Source: Rappaport israeli
Lineage (GTDB): Bacteria; Pseudomonadota; Gammaproteobacteria; Cardiobacteriales; Cardiobacteriaceae
Assembly (NCBI RefSeq): GCF_001888055.1
Contig: NZ_LXHZ01000022.1
Span: 1 to 64,000, forward strand
Direction of reading: 5' to 3'
Length of the DNA: 64,000 nt
The notes beneath the pieces were generated by a model, which did not search any database, was not told the DNA's origin, and worked only from the letters and a program-made list of their open reading frames with translations. Made by a program: the position numbers and the translations under genes. Every line of letters starts with the position of its first letter. Within the stretch, counting starts at the first letter, position 1. Shown in pieces: positions 30,085 through 40,329 of the stretch.

Positions 30085-30507
30085 TTAACGAATAATCAAC
30101 ACTGGCTTGTCGCAATATCTTGCCACTCGCGCTGCATTTGGGCCCAAGCCTTTTGTATTGGGTTTACTCGAAGCGACAATAACCAACTCTGAATTTTGCT
30201 CACGCGCAATGCGGTTAATTTCCTCATAGATTGTTCCCATTGCCACAATATGCTTTACCTGAACGCCTTCAGGAAAATGTTTTTTCGTAAAGCTTTTTAG
30301 CGCAGCCTTAGCTTTCTCTGCTATTTTTTTATCATAGTCTTTGGGCAAGAAAGAGGATACAAATCCAGCGCCTACAGGTTGGATAACCGCAATCATTTGA
30401 TAGACCACATTCTCAGTCTGTCCACCAATTTCCAGCGCCACTTGCACCGCTTTTTCTGAAAATTGTTCATGTTCAACATCCACTGCAATCATAATTTTAC
30501 GAAACAT
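30085..30507 (-). CDS. Universal stress protein (UspA family), TRAP-associated
   Basis: 140 residues with the UspA alpha/beta fold: IMIAVDVEHEQFS at the start, the nucleotide-loop region VAMGTIYEEINRIA and VIVASSKPNTKGLGPNAARVARYCDKPVLIIR at the end. The usual ATP-binding G-2x-G-9x-G(S/T) pattern is only partly kept (GLGPNAARV). It overlaps the TRAP permease gene by 11 bases; a similar TRAP-linked UspA (TeaD of the Halomonas ectoine system) modulates transport, so a regulatory role is plausible. Confidence 0.87.
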   Translation of the reverse strand: MFRKIMIAVDVEHEQFSEKAVQVALEIGGQTENVVYQMIAVIQPVGAGFVSSFLPKDYDKKIAEKAKAALKSFTKKHFPEGVQVKHIVAMGTIYEEINRIAREQNSELVIVASSKPNTKGLGPNAARVARYCDKPVLIIR

Positions 30508-33193
30508 ACGCTTTCTCCACTGATAAATGATCTGTCAAACGTCGACGCCTAATTTGCCGCCATGCCACTACGGCCAAAAGCATCAAACCCGGGATAAACA
30601 TCCATTCTTTTGCCCAATTCCCATGGCGAGGCAAAGAGGCACTCAAAATGGTTTGATCCCAATCCAATCCAGCATTAGCAGCCACCGAACCTAACGCCAC
30701 ATCGTCAATGAGCCATTCCTCTAACTGACGCCCTTCAAACTCAATCATATTGCCAGTTTGAATAATCGTCATTCCCATATTATCCAACCGCTCTTGACCA
30801 CTTGTACCTTCAGCAATTGGCACACGCGCATAAAACGTAATCTCCTTACCATAAGGATTAAGTCCGCGTACAAATAACATAAAATCATCGCCAACTGGTG
30901 CTTGTCCAATCTTTTCAACAAAATGGCGCGGCAAGACTTCTTGAGTGCTTGGCGAGACATAATCCATGAAAAATCCTGGGCGGAATAACATAAAGGTTGC
31001 TAATAATAAAATGGGCATCTCCCACCATTTATTTTTAGCAAAAAACCATCCCATGGTTGCAGCAGTAAAGGCCAAAATTGCAATGGTCGCCACCACAAAC
31101 GTCAAAATACCTTTTAACCAACCCACATCAATTAACAATAAATCCGTGTTAAAAATAAACAGGAAAGGCAATAACGCTGTACGCAAACTATAGAAAAATG
31201 CCACTAAGCCAGTTTTAATCGGATCACCACCTGATACCGCCGCTGCGGCAAAAGAAGCCAATCCAACTGGTGGTGTAACATCTGCCATAATTCCAAAATA
31301 AAATACAAACAAATGCACCGCAATTAACGGCACAACCAAACCATTTTGCCGCCCAACCTCAACAATCACCACTGCCATTAACGACGACACCACAATATAG
31401 TTTGCTGTTGTTGGCAATCCCATCCCCAAAATCAAACTAAACACCGCCACCATCGCCAGCATAATCAACAGATTCCCGCCAGAAATAAACTCAATAATAT
31501 TAGATAATTGAGTACCAAAACCCGTAAGTGCCACAACGCCTACAATAATGCCTGCCGTTGCCGTTGCAATGCCAATACCAATCATATTACGCGCACCCAT
31601 TTCTAGCCCTTCAAGCAAATCTTGAAATCCTAGGCGCACACCAGAAATCACATCCGACTGCTTACGGAAAAAAGCTAATAAAGAACGTTGCGTTAATTGG
31701 ATAAAAATTAGCGCCATTGTCCCCCAAAAAGCAGATAGCCCTGGCGACATGCGCTCAACCATCAAACACCAAATCAACACCACTACTGGCAATAAATAAT
31801 GCAATCCTGCATTCACCGTTGGACGTACCGATGGCAATTTCACCATCTCTTCATTGGCATCATCCATTTTCAAATCTTCAAACTGAGACACCCGATAAAT
31901 TAGCAACCCATAGACCGCCAACAGCCCCAACGCCACAATCACAAAAGCCGCATCAGGTAGCGCCACCTTAAGCCAACCCAAACCATATTTCACGGCAAAA
32001 TAAATCAGCCCCACCACCACAAACGCCCCTACCGCGCGTAATAAAGAAACCAACAATGGATTAGGCGGATCCGTGCGCTCAAGCCCTACCAAATTTTGCT
32101 TACACGCCTCTAAATGCACGATATACACCAGCGCAATATATGAAATAACCGCGGGTAAAAAAGCATGTTTAATCAATTCATTGTATGGCATATTGACATA
32201 TTCAATCATCAAAAAAGCCGCCGCCCCCATCACTGGCGGCATAATCTGTCCGTTAACTGAAGACGCCACCTCAACGGCACCTGCTTTCTCCGCACTAAAC
32301 CCCACCCGCTTCATCATCGGCACAGTAAACGTCCCCGTCGTTACCACATTAGCAATAGAAGAGCCAGAGATTAATCCTGTTAATCCAGACGCCACTACCG
32401 CCGCCTTAGCAGGCCCTCCACGATAATGCCCCAAATAAGCAAATGCCGTTTTAATAAAATAATTTCCCGCGCCTGCCTTATCGAGCAGCGCACCAAATAA
32501 CACAAACAAAAACACATATTTTGTTGAAACACCAAGCGCTACTCCAAACACACCTTCCGTAGTAATCCATTGTTGATTAATAATTTGATTAATCGAGCCA
32601 CTACGATGCGCAACCATCCAGTCCATTGGAAAATACTGTCCAACAAAGTTATAGATTAAAAACACTGATGCAATCAGCACCAAAGGCAATCCCAAACTGC
32701 GTCTTGTTGCCTCCAAAAGCAACACAATCCCCATACAACCTACCACGATATCTTGAAGATTAGGCGCTCCCACTCTTTTTACAATCTCACCATAAAAAAA
32801 CAAATAATAAGACGCCAAAAAAGCACCCACCACCGCCAATAGCCAATCAAAAGCTGGCACGCGGTATTTAGGGGAATGCTTAAATGCAGGATAAGATAAA
32901 AAAGCCAAAAAAATTGCAAAAGACAAATGAATCGACCGCGCCCGCGTATCGTCAACCACCACATTTAAACTATGAATCCCCATACTATTAAGCATATTTT
33001 GCAACATAAACGGCAAAGGCGAAGCGTAATAAATCTGGAAAATTGACCAAATAATCGCCGTCCATACAATCACTTTTTTTGTCGCACCCGTTGGGCTTCG
33101 CCCACCCGTATCATTAGAAGCGACCAAATCTTGTAAATCTTCACTCGGCAACGCCGCTCCAGTGCGCGCATTAGATTGTTCTATATTCGACAT
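30497..33193 (-). CDS. TRAP transporter fused permease, TAXI type (DctQM)
   Basis: About 898 residues, a fusion of the small and large TRAP membrane subunits with roughly 16-18 membrane helices, plus an extra C-terminal soluble part (EGTSGQERLDNMG...) before a last helix. The large-subunit core is clear: AAVVASGLTGLISGSSIANVVTTGTFTVPMM and GMGLPTTANYIVVSSLMAVVI. It uses the sodium or proton gradient with a soluble binding protein to import carboxylates or amino acids. ATG 33193 is preferred over an upstream frame start because GGAG precedes it. The TAXI binding protein gene lies upstream. Confidence 0.92.
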   Translation of the reverse strand: MSNIEQSNARTGAALPSEDLQDLVASNDTGGRSPTGATKKVIVWTAIIWSIFQIYYASPLPFMLQNMLNSMGIHSLNVVVDDTRARSIHLSFAIFLAFLSYPAFKHSPKYRVPAFDWLLAVVGAFLASYYLFFYGEIVKRVGAPNLQDIVVGCMGIVLLLEATRRSLGLPLVLIASVFLIYNFVGQYFPMDWMVAHRSGSINQIINQQWITTEGVFGVALGVSTKYVFLFVLFGALLDKAGAGNYFIKTAFAYLGHYRGGPAKAAVVASGLTGLISGSSIANVVTTGTFTVPMMKRVGFSAEKAGAVEVASSVNGQIMPPVMGAAAFLMIEYVNMPYNELIKHAFLPAVISYIALVYIVHLEACKQNLVGLERTDPPNPLLVSLLRAVGAFVVVGLIYFAVKYGLGWLKVALPDAAFVIVALGLLAVYGLLIYRVSQFEDLKMDDANEEMVKLPSVRPTVNAGLHYLLPVVVLIWCLMVERMSPGLSAFWGTMALIFIQLTQRSLLAFFRKQSDVISGVRLGFQDLLEGLEMGARNMIGIGIATATAGIIVGVVALTGFGTQLSNIIEFISGGNLLIMLAMVAVFSLILGMGLPTTANYIVVSSLMAVVIVEVGRQNGLVVPLIAVHLFVFYFGIMADVTPPVGLASFAAAAVSGGDPIKTGLVAFFYSLRTALLPFLFIFNTDLLLIDVGWLKGILTFVVATIAILAFTAATMGWFFAKNKWWEMPILLLATFMLFRPGFFMDYVSPSTQEVLPRHFVEKIGQAPVGDDFMLFVRGLNPYGKEITFYARVPIAEGTSGQERLDNMGMTIIQTGNMIEFEGRQLEEWLIDDVALGSVAANAGLDWDQTILSASLPRHGNWAKEWMFIPGLMLLAVVAWRQIRRRRLTDHLSVEKAYVS

Positions 33194-33380
33194 TGAAACT
33201 CCGTTTGTTGTTGTTATGAATAAGGATAGTTTTTTAATTTTTTTATTTTTATCCAAAGCGTTACTTTTATATACAAACCAAAACCTATAATTTGCATATT
33301 TAATTGCTTATTAGAAACGCTTCGATAGAGTCTAAAAGAGGTTTGATTGTTTTATGTATTAATAACCAACGCACACAACA

Positions 33381-33408
33381 AAGCGCAGAGAAAAATCCCT
33401 GCGCCTTT
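33381..33408 (-). terminator. Hairpin between the TAXI gene and the permease
   Basis: GCGCAG/CTGCGC stem with a loop of about ten bases, just after the binding-protein stop. It has no long T run on the minus strand, so it may reduce rather than stop read-through. Binding proteins are usually made in excess over permeases. Confidence 0.5.
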
Positions 33409-33421
33409 AATCTTAAAAAGC

Positions 33422-34384
33422 TTAGTTTAACCAGCCTTTTTCACGATAATAACGTGCTGCACCGTCATGCAAAGGCGCTGATAATGCATTTGAAATCATC
33501 TCTTTTTCAGATAAGTTTTCAAATGCTGGGTGCAAACGCTTAAAGCGGTCGAAGTTTTCAAACACCGTTTTGGTGATTTCATAAACCGTCTCTTCTGGCA
33601 CATCTGCGCTTGTAACTAAAGTCGCGTATACCCCGAAAGTATTCACATCATTTGGCGTGCCATCATACATTCCGCCAGGAATCGTAACATGTGCAAAATA
33701 CGGACTTTCTGCAACCAATTGGTCAACTTCATCACCCGTTACATCCACCAAATGCGCCGCACAAGAAGCTGCTGCTTCTTTGATTGCACCCGAAGGATGC
33801 CCAACAGTATAAGAAATAGCATCTAAATTATTATCACACAGTGCAGAAGCCATCTCCGCAGGTTTTAATTCAGAAGCCACGGCAAACGCATTTGCACCCC
33901 AACCTTTTTTCTCCACCAAAGTATCCATCGTCGTGCGCGTTCCCGAACCTGGGTTACCGATATTGACACGCTTACCTTTTAAATCATCAAAAGTTTTCAC
34001 ACCCGCATCTTCACGCGCCATTACAGTAAACGGCTCAGGGTGAACTGAAAACACCGCACGCAATTTATCATTAGCCTTACCAGCAAATTCACCTTCCCCG
34101 TTATACGCTTTAAACTGAGAATCAGATTGTACAATCCCCATCTGACGCTCCCCTGCCGCCAGCGCATTTAAGTTATCCACTGAACCCCCAGTAGAAGGGG
34201 CATTACATTTAATCCCAGAAGTTTCACTATCTCTATTGACCAACTTACAAATCGACTGTCCAACCACATAATAAACCCCAGTTTGACCACCAGTACCGAT
34301 GGTAACAAACCCAGCTTGAGCAAATGCACCCATTGAGCAAGCCATTGCTGCTGCCATCGCGGTTAATTTCATCCCCTTAATCAT
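33422..34384 (-). CDS. TAXI-family TRAP substrate-binding protein
   Basis: About 320 residues. A signal peptide ends at ACSMGAFA. The mature N-terminus FVTIGTGGQTGVYYVVGQSICKLVN is the TAXI-family start, and GKRVNIGNPGSGTRTTMD is the typical ligand-binding segment. Cys residues occur in pairs (ICKLVN/IKCNAP, ALCDNN/ASCAAH), suggesting disulfides in the periplasm. The likely ligands are carboxylates such as glutamate or 2-oxoglutarate, but this cannot be told from sequence. The start at 34384 follows a GGAGG. Confidence 0.93.
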   Translation of the reverse strand: MIKGMKLTAMAAAMACSMGAFAQAGFVTIGTGGQTGVYYVVGQSICKLVNRDSETSGIKCNAPSTGGSVDNLNALAAGERQMGIVQSDSQFKAYNGEGEFAGKANDKLRAVFSVHPEPFTVMAREDAGVKTFDDLKGKRVNIGNPGSGTRTTMDTLVEKKGWGANAFAVASELKPAEMASALCDNNLDAISYTVGHPSGAIKEAAASCAAHLVDVTGDEVDQLVAESPYFAHVTIPGGMYDGTPNDVNTFGVYATLVTSADVPEETVYEITKTVFENFDRFKRLHPAFENLSEKEMISNALSAPLHDGAARYYREKGWLN

Positions 34385-34522
34385 AAGTAAATCCTCCATT
34401 ATATTTAGGTTAAAATAAATCGCTTTTCGCGAATAAATCTTTTACCATTTAACGCCCAAACTTGGCAAGTATCATTCTCACAACAACCACCAATCAATCC
34501 TCACAAAAACAAACACAACCCA

Positions 34523-35454
34523 TTGACTACACAAGACATTCATAAAAACCCCTTTCCTAGAAAAAATCCCCCTATCTACATTGGGCGCTTTGCCCCCACC
34601 CCGAGCGGAGCATTACATTTTGGCTCATTAGTTACAGCTCTAGGGAGTTATTTAGACGCTAAAGCGCATAAAGGACGCTGGTTATTACGCATTGAAGACA
34701 TTGACCGCAACCGCAGCCAACGCCAAGCCATCACCACCATTTATCATCAACTGGAAACCCTCCAACTGCACTGGGATGGTAAAATCCGCCTACAAAGCCA
34801 ACACCTCAATGATTACGCCCACGCCCTAACCCAACTCCAACCGCACCTTTATTATTGCACTTGTAGTCGTAAATACTGGCAACCAACAGCGCCTCAGGGG
34901 GCGCTTGGCGCCATTTATCCTCGCCACTGTCAAAATCAAAAAACACCGCCTCCCCAACAAAACAGCGCCATCCGCCTCAGCCTGCCTTTCCAAACCGCCC
35001 ATTTTTACGACCGCCTACTCGGCGCACAACAATTCACCTTTCAAAAAGACCTTGGCGACCCTATTTTACGTCGTCGCGATGGAGACATTGCCTATGCCCT
35101 TGCCGTAGTCGTTGACGATGCCCTCCAACACATTACCCACATCGTCCGCGGGCAAGACCTCCTCGCCATAACCGTTTTGCAAAACCACCTCCAAACCCTC
35201 CTAAACCTCCCCCGCCCCACATATCTCCATCTTCCCCTTGCCCTCACCCCAGATAGACAAAAACTCAGTAAACAAAACCACGCACCCCCATAGACCTTAG
35301 CCAGCCAAGCCAAACCCTAGCTGCCGCCCTCACTCACCTCGGACAACCCCTACCTGAGAACCCCCATCACCTCACCCCTGCCCAACTCCTCACCCATGCC
35401 ATCGCCCATTGGCAAATTCACACCATCCCCAAACACCCACAAATTGTCCTCTAA
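34523..35454 (+). CDS. gluQ: Glutamyl-Q tRNA(Asp) synthetase (frameshifted)
   Basis: About 310 residues after one break is closed. IGRFAPTPSGALHFGSLVTALGSYLDA (HIGH-like), LRIEDIDRNR, a zinc site CTCSRKYW...C and DRQKLSKQNHA (the KMSKS equivalent) identify a truncated GluRS paralogue lacking the anticodon-binding domain, which glutamylates queuosine in tRNA-Asp. The break at about 35287 is in a five-C run; six Cs would restore IDLSQPSQTLAAALTHLG and the normal C-terminus. The start is uncertain; only a TTG is available in frame. Tgt, which makes the queuosine it needs, is in this window too. Confidence 0.88.
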
Positions 35455-35552
35455 GTTCATCTAAGTTCATCACATCCTTTTATAATCCCCAGCATCATGG
35501 CATACTACTTAAAATTCCATAAAAGGCGCTCAATCCAGCGAAGGAGAAACAC

Positions 35553-37499
35553 TTGGAACCAACCGACTATTACCCTGTCCCCCATGCCGTTGCCAAACAT
35601 GCCAATCTGGATGCGAACGACTACCAACAGCTCTACCAATACTCCATCACACACCCTGAGCAATTTTGGGAGGAACAAGCCAAAGCTCGCCTAAGCTTTA
35701 GCAAATCTTGGGATACCGTCCATAACAGTAATTTAAGCCAAGGAAAAATTCGTTGGTTTGAAGGTGCGCAATTAAACATTGCCTACAATTGCATTGACCG
35801 CCACTTAAAAAAACATGCCGATAAAGTCGCTTTTATTTTTGAGCATAATGACCCAACCCAATCCTATAGTCTCACCTACCAACAACTGCATGAACAAGTC
35901 TGCAAACTTGCTAATGTTCTCAAGGCTTACGGCATCGAAAAAGGCGATCGAGTCTGCATTTACCTTCCTATGATTGCCGAAGCTGCTATTGCCATGCTCG
36001 CTTGCGCGCGTATTGGTGCAATCCATTCTGTTGTTTTTGGTGGATTTTCTGCAGATGCGCTTGCAAATCGAATCGATGATTGCCAAGCGAAAGTAATGAT
36101 CACCTCTGATGGTGGATATCGGGGCAATAAAATCACTCCAGTTAAAGCCAATGTTGATAAAGCACTACAACATACCTCATACATTAAACATGTTATTGTT
36201 ATTGAAGTAACTAAAACCCCTATTGATTGGAATTCCGAGCGCGATATTTGGTACCACCATGTTATGGAAAAAGCCAACAATGATTGCCCTTGCGAACCCA
36301 TGCAAGCTGAAGATCCACTTTTCATCCTCTACACTTCTGGCTCCACAGGAAAACCCAAAGGCGTCTTACACACCAGCGCAGGATACCTTCTTTACGCTGC
36401 CACCACATTTGACTACACATTTGACTATCATGAAGGCGATATCTTTTGGTGCACTGCTGATATCGGATGGATAACAGGACACAGCTACTGTGTCTATGGT
36501 CCGCTTGCTAATGGCGCCACCAGCGTCCTTTTTGGCGGCACACCAGATTACCCTGACTATAGTCGTTTTTGGCAAGTCATCGACAAACACCAAGTGAACC
36601 TCTTCTATACTGCACCCACCGCCATCCGCTCTCTCATGCGCCAAGGCAATGCGCCTTTGCAAACCACCTCCCGTCAAAGCTTGCGCATCCTAGGCAGCGT
36701 AGGAGAGCCCATCAATCCCGAGGCATGGCATTGGTACTATCATCACGTTGGACAAGAGCGTTGTCGCGTTGTTGATACTTGGTGGCAAACTGAAACTGGC
36801 GGACATCTCCTCACCCCGCTGCCAGGCGCAACCCCCTTAAAGCCAGGATGTGCTACCCAACCCTTTTTAGGTATACAACCTGCAATCCTAGATACAGACG
36901 GCAACGAATGCCAAGGCGCCTGTGAAGGCATCCTTGTTATTAAACAAGATTGGCCAGGTATGCTACGTAGTATCTGGCAAAATCACCAGCGCTTCATCGA
37001 CACCTACCTAGCTCCGTATAAAGGCTACTATTTTACAGGCGATGGCGCCAAACGCGATCAAGACGGCGACTACTGGATTACAGGACGCATGGACGATATC
37101 TTAAATGTCTCAGGACACCGCTTCAGCACCGCTGAAATAGAAAGTACTCTAGTTAAACACCCTGCCGTTGCTGAAGCCGCCATCGTTGGCTACCCACACG
37201 ATACCAAAGGGCAAGGTATCTATGCATACATCACCCTCATGAACAACACCCAACCTAGCGACGACCTCAAAAAGCAACTCATTAGCTACGTGCGCCAAAA
37301 AATGGGGCCTATTTATGGCATCGACCTTATCCAATGGGCGCCGAACCTACCCAAAACTCGTTCAGGGAAAATCATGCGTCGCCTACTGCGTAAAATTGCC
37401 GCAAACAAGCTAGATAATTTAGGCGACACCTCCACCCTTGCCGACAGCGATGCTTTAAACAATCTCATCGAAGATAGGCAAAACATAGAAACCCCTTAA
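35553..37499 (+). CDS. acs: Acetyl-CoA synthetase
   Basis: 648 residues, the Acs length. The core motifs are [14 protein letters not shown] (ATP loop), [28 protein letters not shown] (hinge Asp) and [13 protein letters not shown], and [17 protein letters not shown] near the C-terminus, with the acetylation-target Lys. It activates acetate to acetyl-CoA. The start is TTG at 35553, supported by AAGGAG just before it. PrpE (propionate) is an alternative, but the overall fit is to Acs. The plus-strand gene follows gluQ after 100 bases. Confidence 0.93.
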   Translation: MEPTDYYPVPHAVAKHANLDANDYQQLYQYSITHPEQFWEEQAKARLSFSKSWDTVHNSNLSQGKIRWFEGAQLNIAYNCIDRHLKKHADKVAFIFEHNDPTQSYSLTYQQLHEQVCKLANVLKAYGIEKGDRVCIYLPMIAEAAIAMLACARIGAIHSVVFGGFSADALANRIDDCQAKVMITSDGGYRGNKITPVKANVDKALQHTSYIKHVIVIEVTKTPIDWNSERDIWYHHVMEKANNDCPCEPMQAEDPLFILYTSGSTGKPKGVLHTSAGYLLYAATTFDYTFDYHEGDIFWCTADIGWITGHSYCVYGPLANGATSVLFGGTPDYPDYSRFWQVIDKHQVNLFYTAPTAIRSLMRQGNAPLQTTSRQSLRILGSVGEPINPEAWHWYYHHVGQERCRVVDTWWQTETGGHLLTPLPGATPLKPGCATQPFLGIQPAILDTDGNECQGACEGILVIKQDWPGMLRSIWQNHQRFIDTYLAPYKGYYFTGDGAKRDQDGDYWITGRMDDILNVSGHRFSTAEIESTLVKHPAVAEAAIVGYPHDTKGQGIYAYITLMNNTQPSDDLKKQLISYVRQKMGPIYGIDLIQWAPNLPKTRSGKIMRRLLRKIAANKLDNLGDTSTLADSDALNNLIEDRQNIETP

Positions 37500-37601
37500 A
37501 CCCAAAAAATCTACGGCAATATCCCAAATTTTGCATTTTCCTACCATATGGGCGCCTATGCTAGACACATTAAGCGCCCTTTATCCAACCCAAAAAATAT
37601 T

Positions 37602-38642
37602 ATGTCCAACCTCACCTTCCAACATCAATTCAATCTAGACGCTCTACGCGAATACCTCGCCCAACACCCCCCTCTCATCGCCCTTGCGCCAAGCGACTCT
37701 AGCGCCCAAACGCGCCATTTCCTCCACCACACCCTAAACCTTCCCGAACAATCCTTTTTCACAATTAAGGCAAACACCCCCCTACCTAGCGCCATAAACC
37801 AACTTAAAATCCATCCGCAAGCCGCCCAAGCTCCACTACTTGCCGCCATCAGTGCCAACGGCAAAACCCACTTATTGAGTGGCAAACAATCCCTCATCAC
37901 CCCCAGCGACAGCCTCGCCATTCTTGCCGACCATCATCGCGCCATTCCCCCACTACACAGCCTCACAGGCGTTGCCAGAAGCCTGCCCACCAGCCGTGCC
38001 ATCGACATCGTCGCCGCCCAACATCAATTCACCTGCTACCAAACCCCCACAGGCTGGCAATACTTCCTCCCACTACTTAGCACCAACCTTATCCAACTAT
38101 GCGGTGAAGAAAATTTCTCCCTAAGCGGTTATCCCCTCGAAGAAAAAAACAGCCTTTGGGCGCTTTTATGCTGGTTTAGCCTACTAGCACAAAAGCGCCA
38201 AAATGCCGACCAAATCCTCCAAAACCACTGGCAACGTTATGGCAAACATCATCACAAGCGCTTTGATTTCATCAATCTCCCAAAATCGCACGCACAAACC
38301 ATGCTCACCACCTTTGAGCGCAACAGCCATGCCAATATCGGCAACCGCCTCAACGGACTAACCCTCACCGCCGCACAGCAATTCAACTACACCGACCCCA
38401 CCAACCAACAACAAAGCCAAGACCAAGGACTACAACTAATCTTCGGACGTCAAGCGCGCATTATCTGCCGTCTTACCAGTCGCCCCACTCACGCCGACAC
38501 CACCGACCTGCGCCTATACTGCGAATATTGGCAACAACATCTAGACACCCCGCCAGCGCTCACCGCGCCCACCGCCACCCTCGCCACCCTAGCGCAAGGC
38601 ATGATGAACCTAGAACACCATCAACCGAATTCTGTTAGTTAA
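37602..38642 (+). CDS. Phosphoglucomutase-like protein lacking the catalytic domain
   Basis: About 346 residues that align, in order, with domains II-IV of the eukaryote-type alpha-phosphoglucomutase. TPSDSLAILADHHRAIPPL, TGVARSLPTSRAID, PTGWQYF, LCGEENFS (for CGEESFG), the segment around KNSLWALLCWFS, and a late FNYTDPTN...QDQGLQLIFGRQARI all match. Domain I, with the phosphoserine, is absent, and the Mg-binding DGDGDR loop is replaced by ISANGK. It is therefore not expected to be an active mutase. The 100 bases before it hold no trace of domain I, and acs ends there. It is followed by pgi. The start is uncertain: ATG 37602 has no clear ribosome site, and an in-frame ATG lies at 37548. Confidence 0.75.
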   Translation: MSNLTFQHQFNLDALREYLAQHPPLIALAPSDSSAQTRHFLHHTLNLPEQSFFTIKANTPLPSAINQLKIHPQAAQAPLLAAISANGKTHLLSGKQSLITPSDSLAILADHHRAIPPLHSLTGVARSLPTSRAIDIVAAQHQFTCYQTPTGWQYFLPLLSTNLIQLCGEENFSLSGYPLEEKNSLWALLCWFSLLAQKRQNADQILQNHWQRYGKHHHKRFDFINLPKSHAQTMLTTFERNSHANIGNRLNGLTLTAAQQFNYTDPTNQQQSQDQGLQLIFGRQARIICRLTSRPTHADTTDLRLYCEYWQQHLDTPPALTAPTATLATLAQGMMNLEHHQPNSVS

Positions 38643-38677
38643 TCTGTTTTCTTTAATACATTCTAAGGAGAGTAACC

Positions 38678-40255
38678 ATGAGCACACTCAACGAAAAACT
38701 CAATCAACACCGCCAAGAACTACAAAACATCCCCCTAAGCGAACTCTTCGCCCAAGAGCCAGAGCGCGTCAACCAATGGCGCTTTCAAGTTGGCACCCTC
38801 TACGCCGACCTTTCAAAAAACCACCTCAACGCCAAAACCAAAACCCTTTGGCAACAATGGCTAGAGCAGGCGCAAGTCCAACAAGGCATTGACGCACTCA
38901 CCCGAGGCGATAACGTCAACCACAGCGAAAACCGCCCAGCTCTCCACCACCGCCTTCGCGCCCCCACCGACACCGATTTCTATGTTGGGGAAGAAAACAT
39001 CAGCGCCAGCATTGCCGACGTGCGCCAGCGCATGCGCCAAATTAGTGAACAAATCCACAGCGGACAATGGCGTGGCTATAGCGACCAACCCATCAGCGAC
39101 GTCATCCACATCGGCATTGGCGGTTCCGAACTTGGGCCACGCCTACTCTGCCATGCCTTTGAACATCAAAGCGACGGCAAAGTGCGCATTCACTTCCTAG
39201 CCAGCCCAGACCCCATCTACCTCGAACACCTCACCCGCCAGCTCAACCCCGCAACCACCCTACTCATCGTTGCCTCAAAAAGCTTTTCCACTGAAGAAAC
39301 CCTCGTCAATGCCAACTATCTGCGCGACTGGTTGCGTCAAAACGGCGGACAACAAGCCGATGCACAAATGATTGCCATCAGCGCAAACGTTGATAAAGCC
39401 CAGCAATTTGGCATTGCAGCACAACGCATCCTCCCCTTTTGGGATTGGGTCGGCGGTCGCTTCTCCCTTTGGTCAGCCATCAGCCTCCCCTTTGTCCTAC
39501 AAAACGGCTATCCCGCCTACCAAGCCCTGCTAGATGGCGCGCATAAAATGGACACCCATTTCCAACAAACCGCCCTCATGGACAACCTCCCCGTACAACT
39601 TGCCCTCCTAGATGCATGGTATAACCATTATTTTGCAGTCAACAATCGCGCCGTCATCACCTACTCCCACCCCCTAAATCCTTTCCCCCAATATCTACAA
39701 CAACTTGACATGGAAAGCCTCGGCAAACGTGCCAATCGTCAAGGTAAACCCCTAGACAAACCCAGCGGACTCATTATTTGGGGCGGAAGTGGCACAGAAT
39801 CACAACATGCCTTCTTCCAGCTCATCCATCAAGGACAGCGCCAAATCCCCATTGATTTCATCGCCATCAAACAAGCGCCCAAAGGCTACGAACGCGCCCA
39901 CCAACTCGTCCTCGGACACTGCCTAGCCCAAAGTGAAGCGCTCATGAAAGGACGCGATGAAAGCTACCTACAAGACCTCCCAGAAGATAAACGTTACGAA
40001 CGCACCAGCGCAGGCAACCGCCCAAGCACCACCCTCATCTTAGACGCACTCACCCCCGAAACCCTCGGCGCATTGATTGCCCTTTACGAACATAAAGTCA
40101 GCGTCCTAGGCATGCTCTATAACGTCAACGCCTATGATCAATGGGGCGTCGAACTAGGGAAAATCCTCGCGCAAGAAACGCAAAAAAGCCTCCAAGGCGA
40201 CTTGCAAGCGCACGACCCCTCCACCACAGCACTCATTAATCATCTAAAACGCTAA
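38678..40255 (+). CDS. pgi: Glucose-6-phosphate isomerase
   Basis: 525 residues. It interconverts glucose-6-phosphate and fructose-6-phosphate. [56 protein letters not shown] and GRDE...GNRPSTTL with [25 protein letters not shown] at the end are all present, including the catalytic Glu (GTESQH) and Lys (QWGVELGK). AAGGAGAG precedes the ATG. It follows the phosphoglucomutase-like gene by 35 bases, which suggests they are cotranscribed. A strong terminator follows. Confidence 0.96.
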   Translation: MSTLNEKLNQHRQELQNIPLSELFAQEPERVNQWRFQVGTLYADLSKNHLNAKTKTLWQQWLEQAQVQQGIDALTRGDNVNHSENRPALHHRLRAPTDTDFYVGEENISASIADVRQRMRQISEQIHSGQWRGYSDQPISDVIHIGIGGSELGPRLLCHAFEHQSDGKVRIHFLASPDPIYLEHLTRQLNPATTLLIVASKSFSTEETLVNANYLRDWLRQNGGQQADAQMIAISANVDKAQQFGIAAQRILPFWDWVGGRFSLWSAISLPFVLQNGYPAYQALLDGAHKMDTHFQQTALMDNLPVQLALLDAWYNHYFAVNNRAVITYSHPLNPFPQYLQQLDMESLGKRANRQGKPLDKPSGLIIWGGSGTESQHAFFQLIHQGQRQIPIDFIAIKQAPKGYERAHQLVLGHCLAQSEALMKGRDESYLQDLPEDKRYERTSAGNRPSTTLILDALTPETLGALIALYEHKVSVLGMLYNVNAYDQWGVELGKILAQETQKSLQGDLQAHDPSTTALINHLKR

Positions 40256-40264
40256 TCTACTCAT

Positions 40265-40295
40265 CGCTAAGCGCCCGCGCGCTTAGCGCCTTTTT
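40265..40295 (+). terminator. Terminator after pgi
   Basis: Perfect 10-bp stem CGCTAAGCGC/GCGCTTAGCG with a CCGC loop, then CCTTTTT. Confidence 0.9.
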
Positions 40296-40329
40296 AATCT
40301 CAAATACAAACATCTCAAGGAGACCCAAC

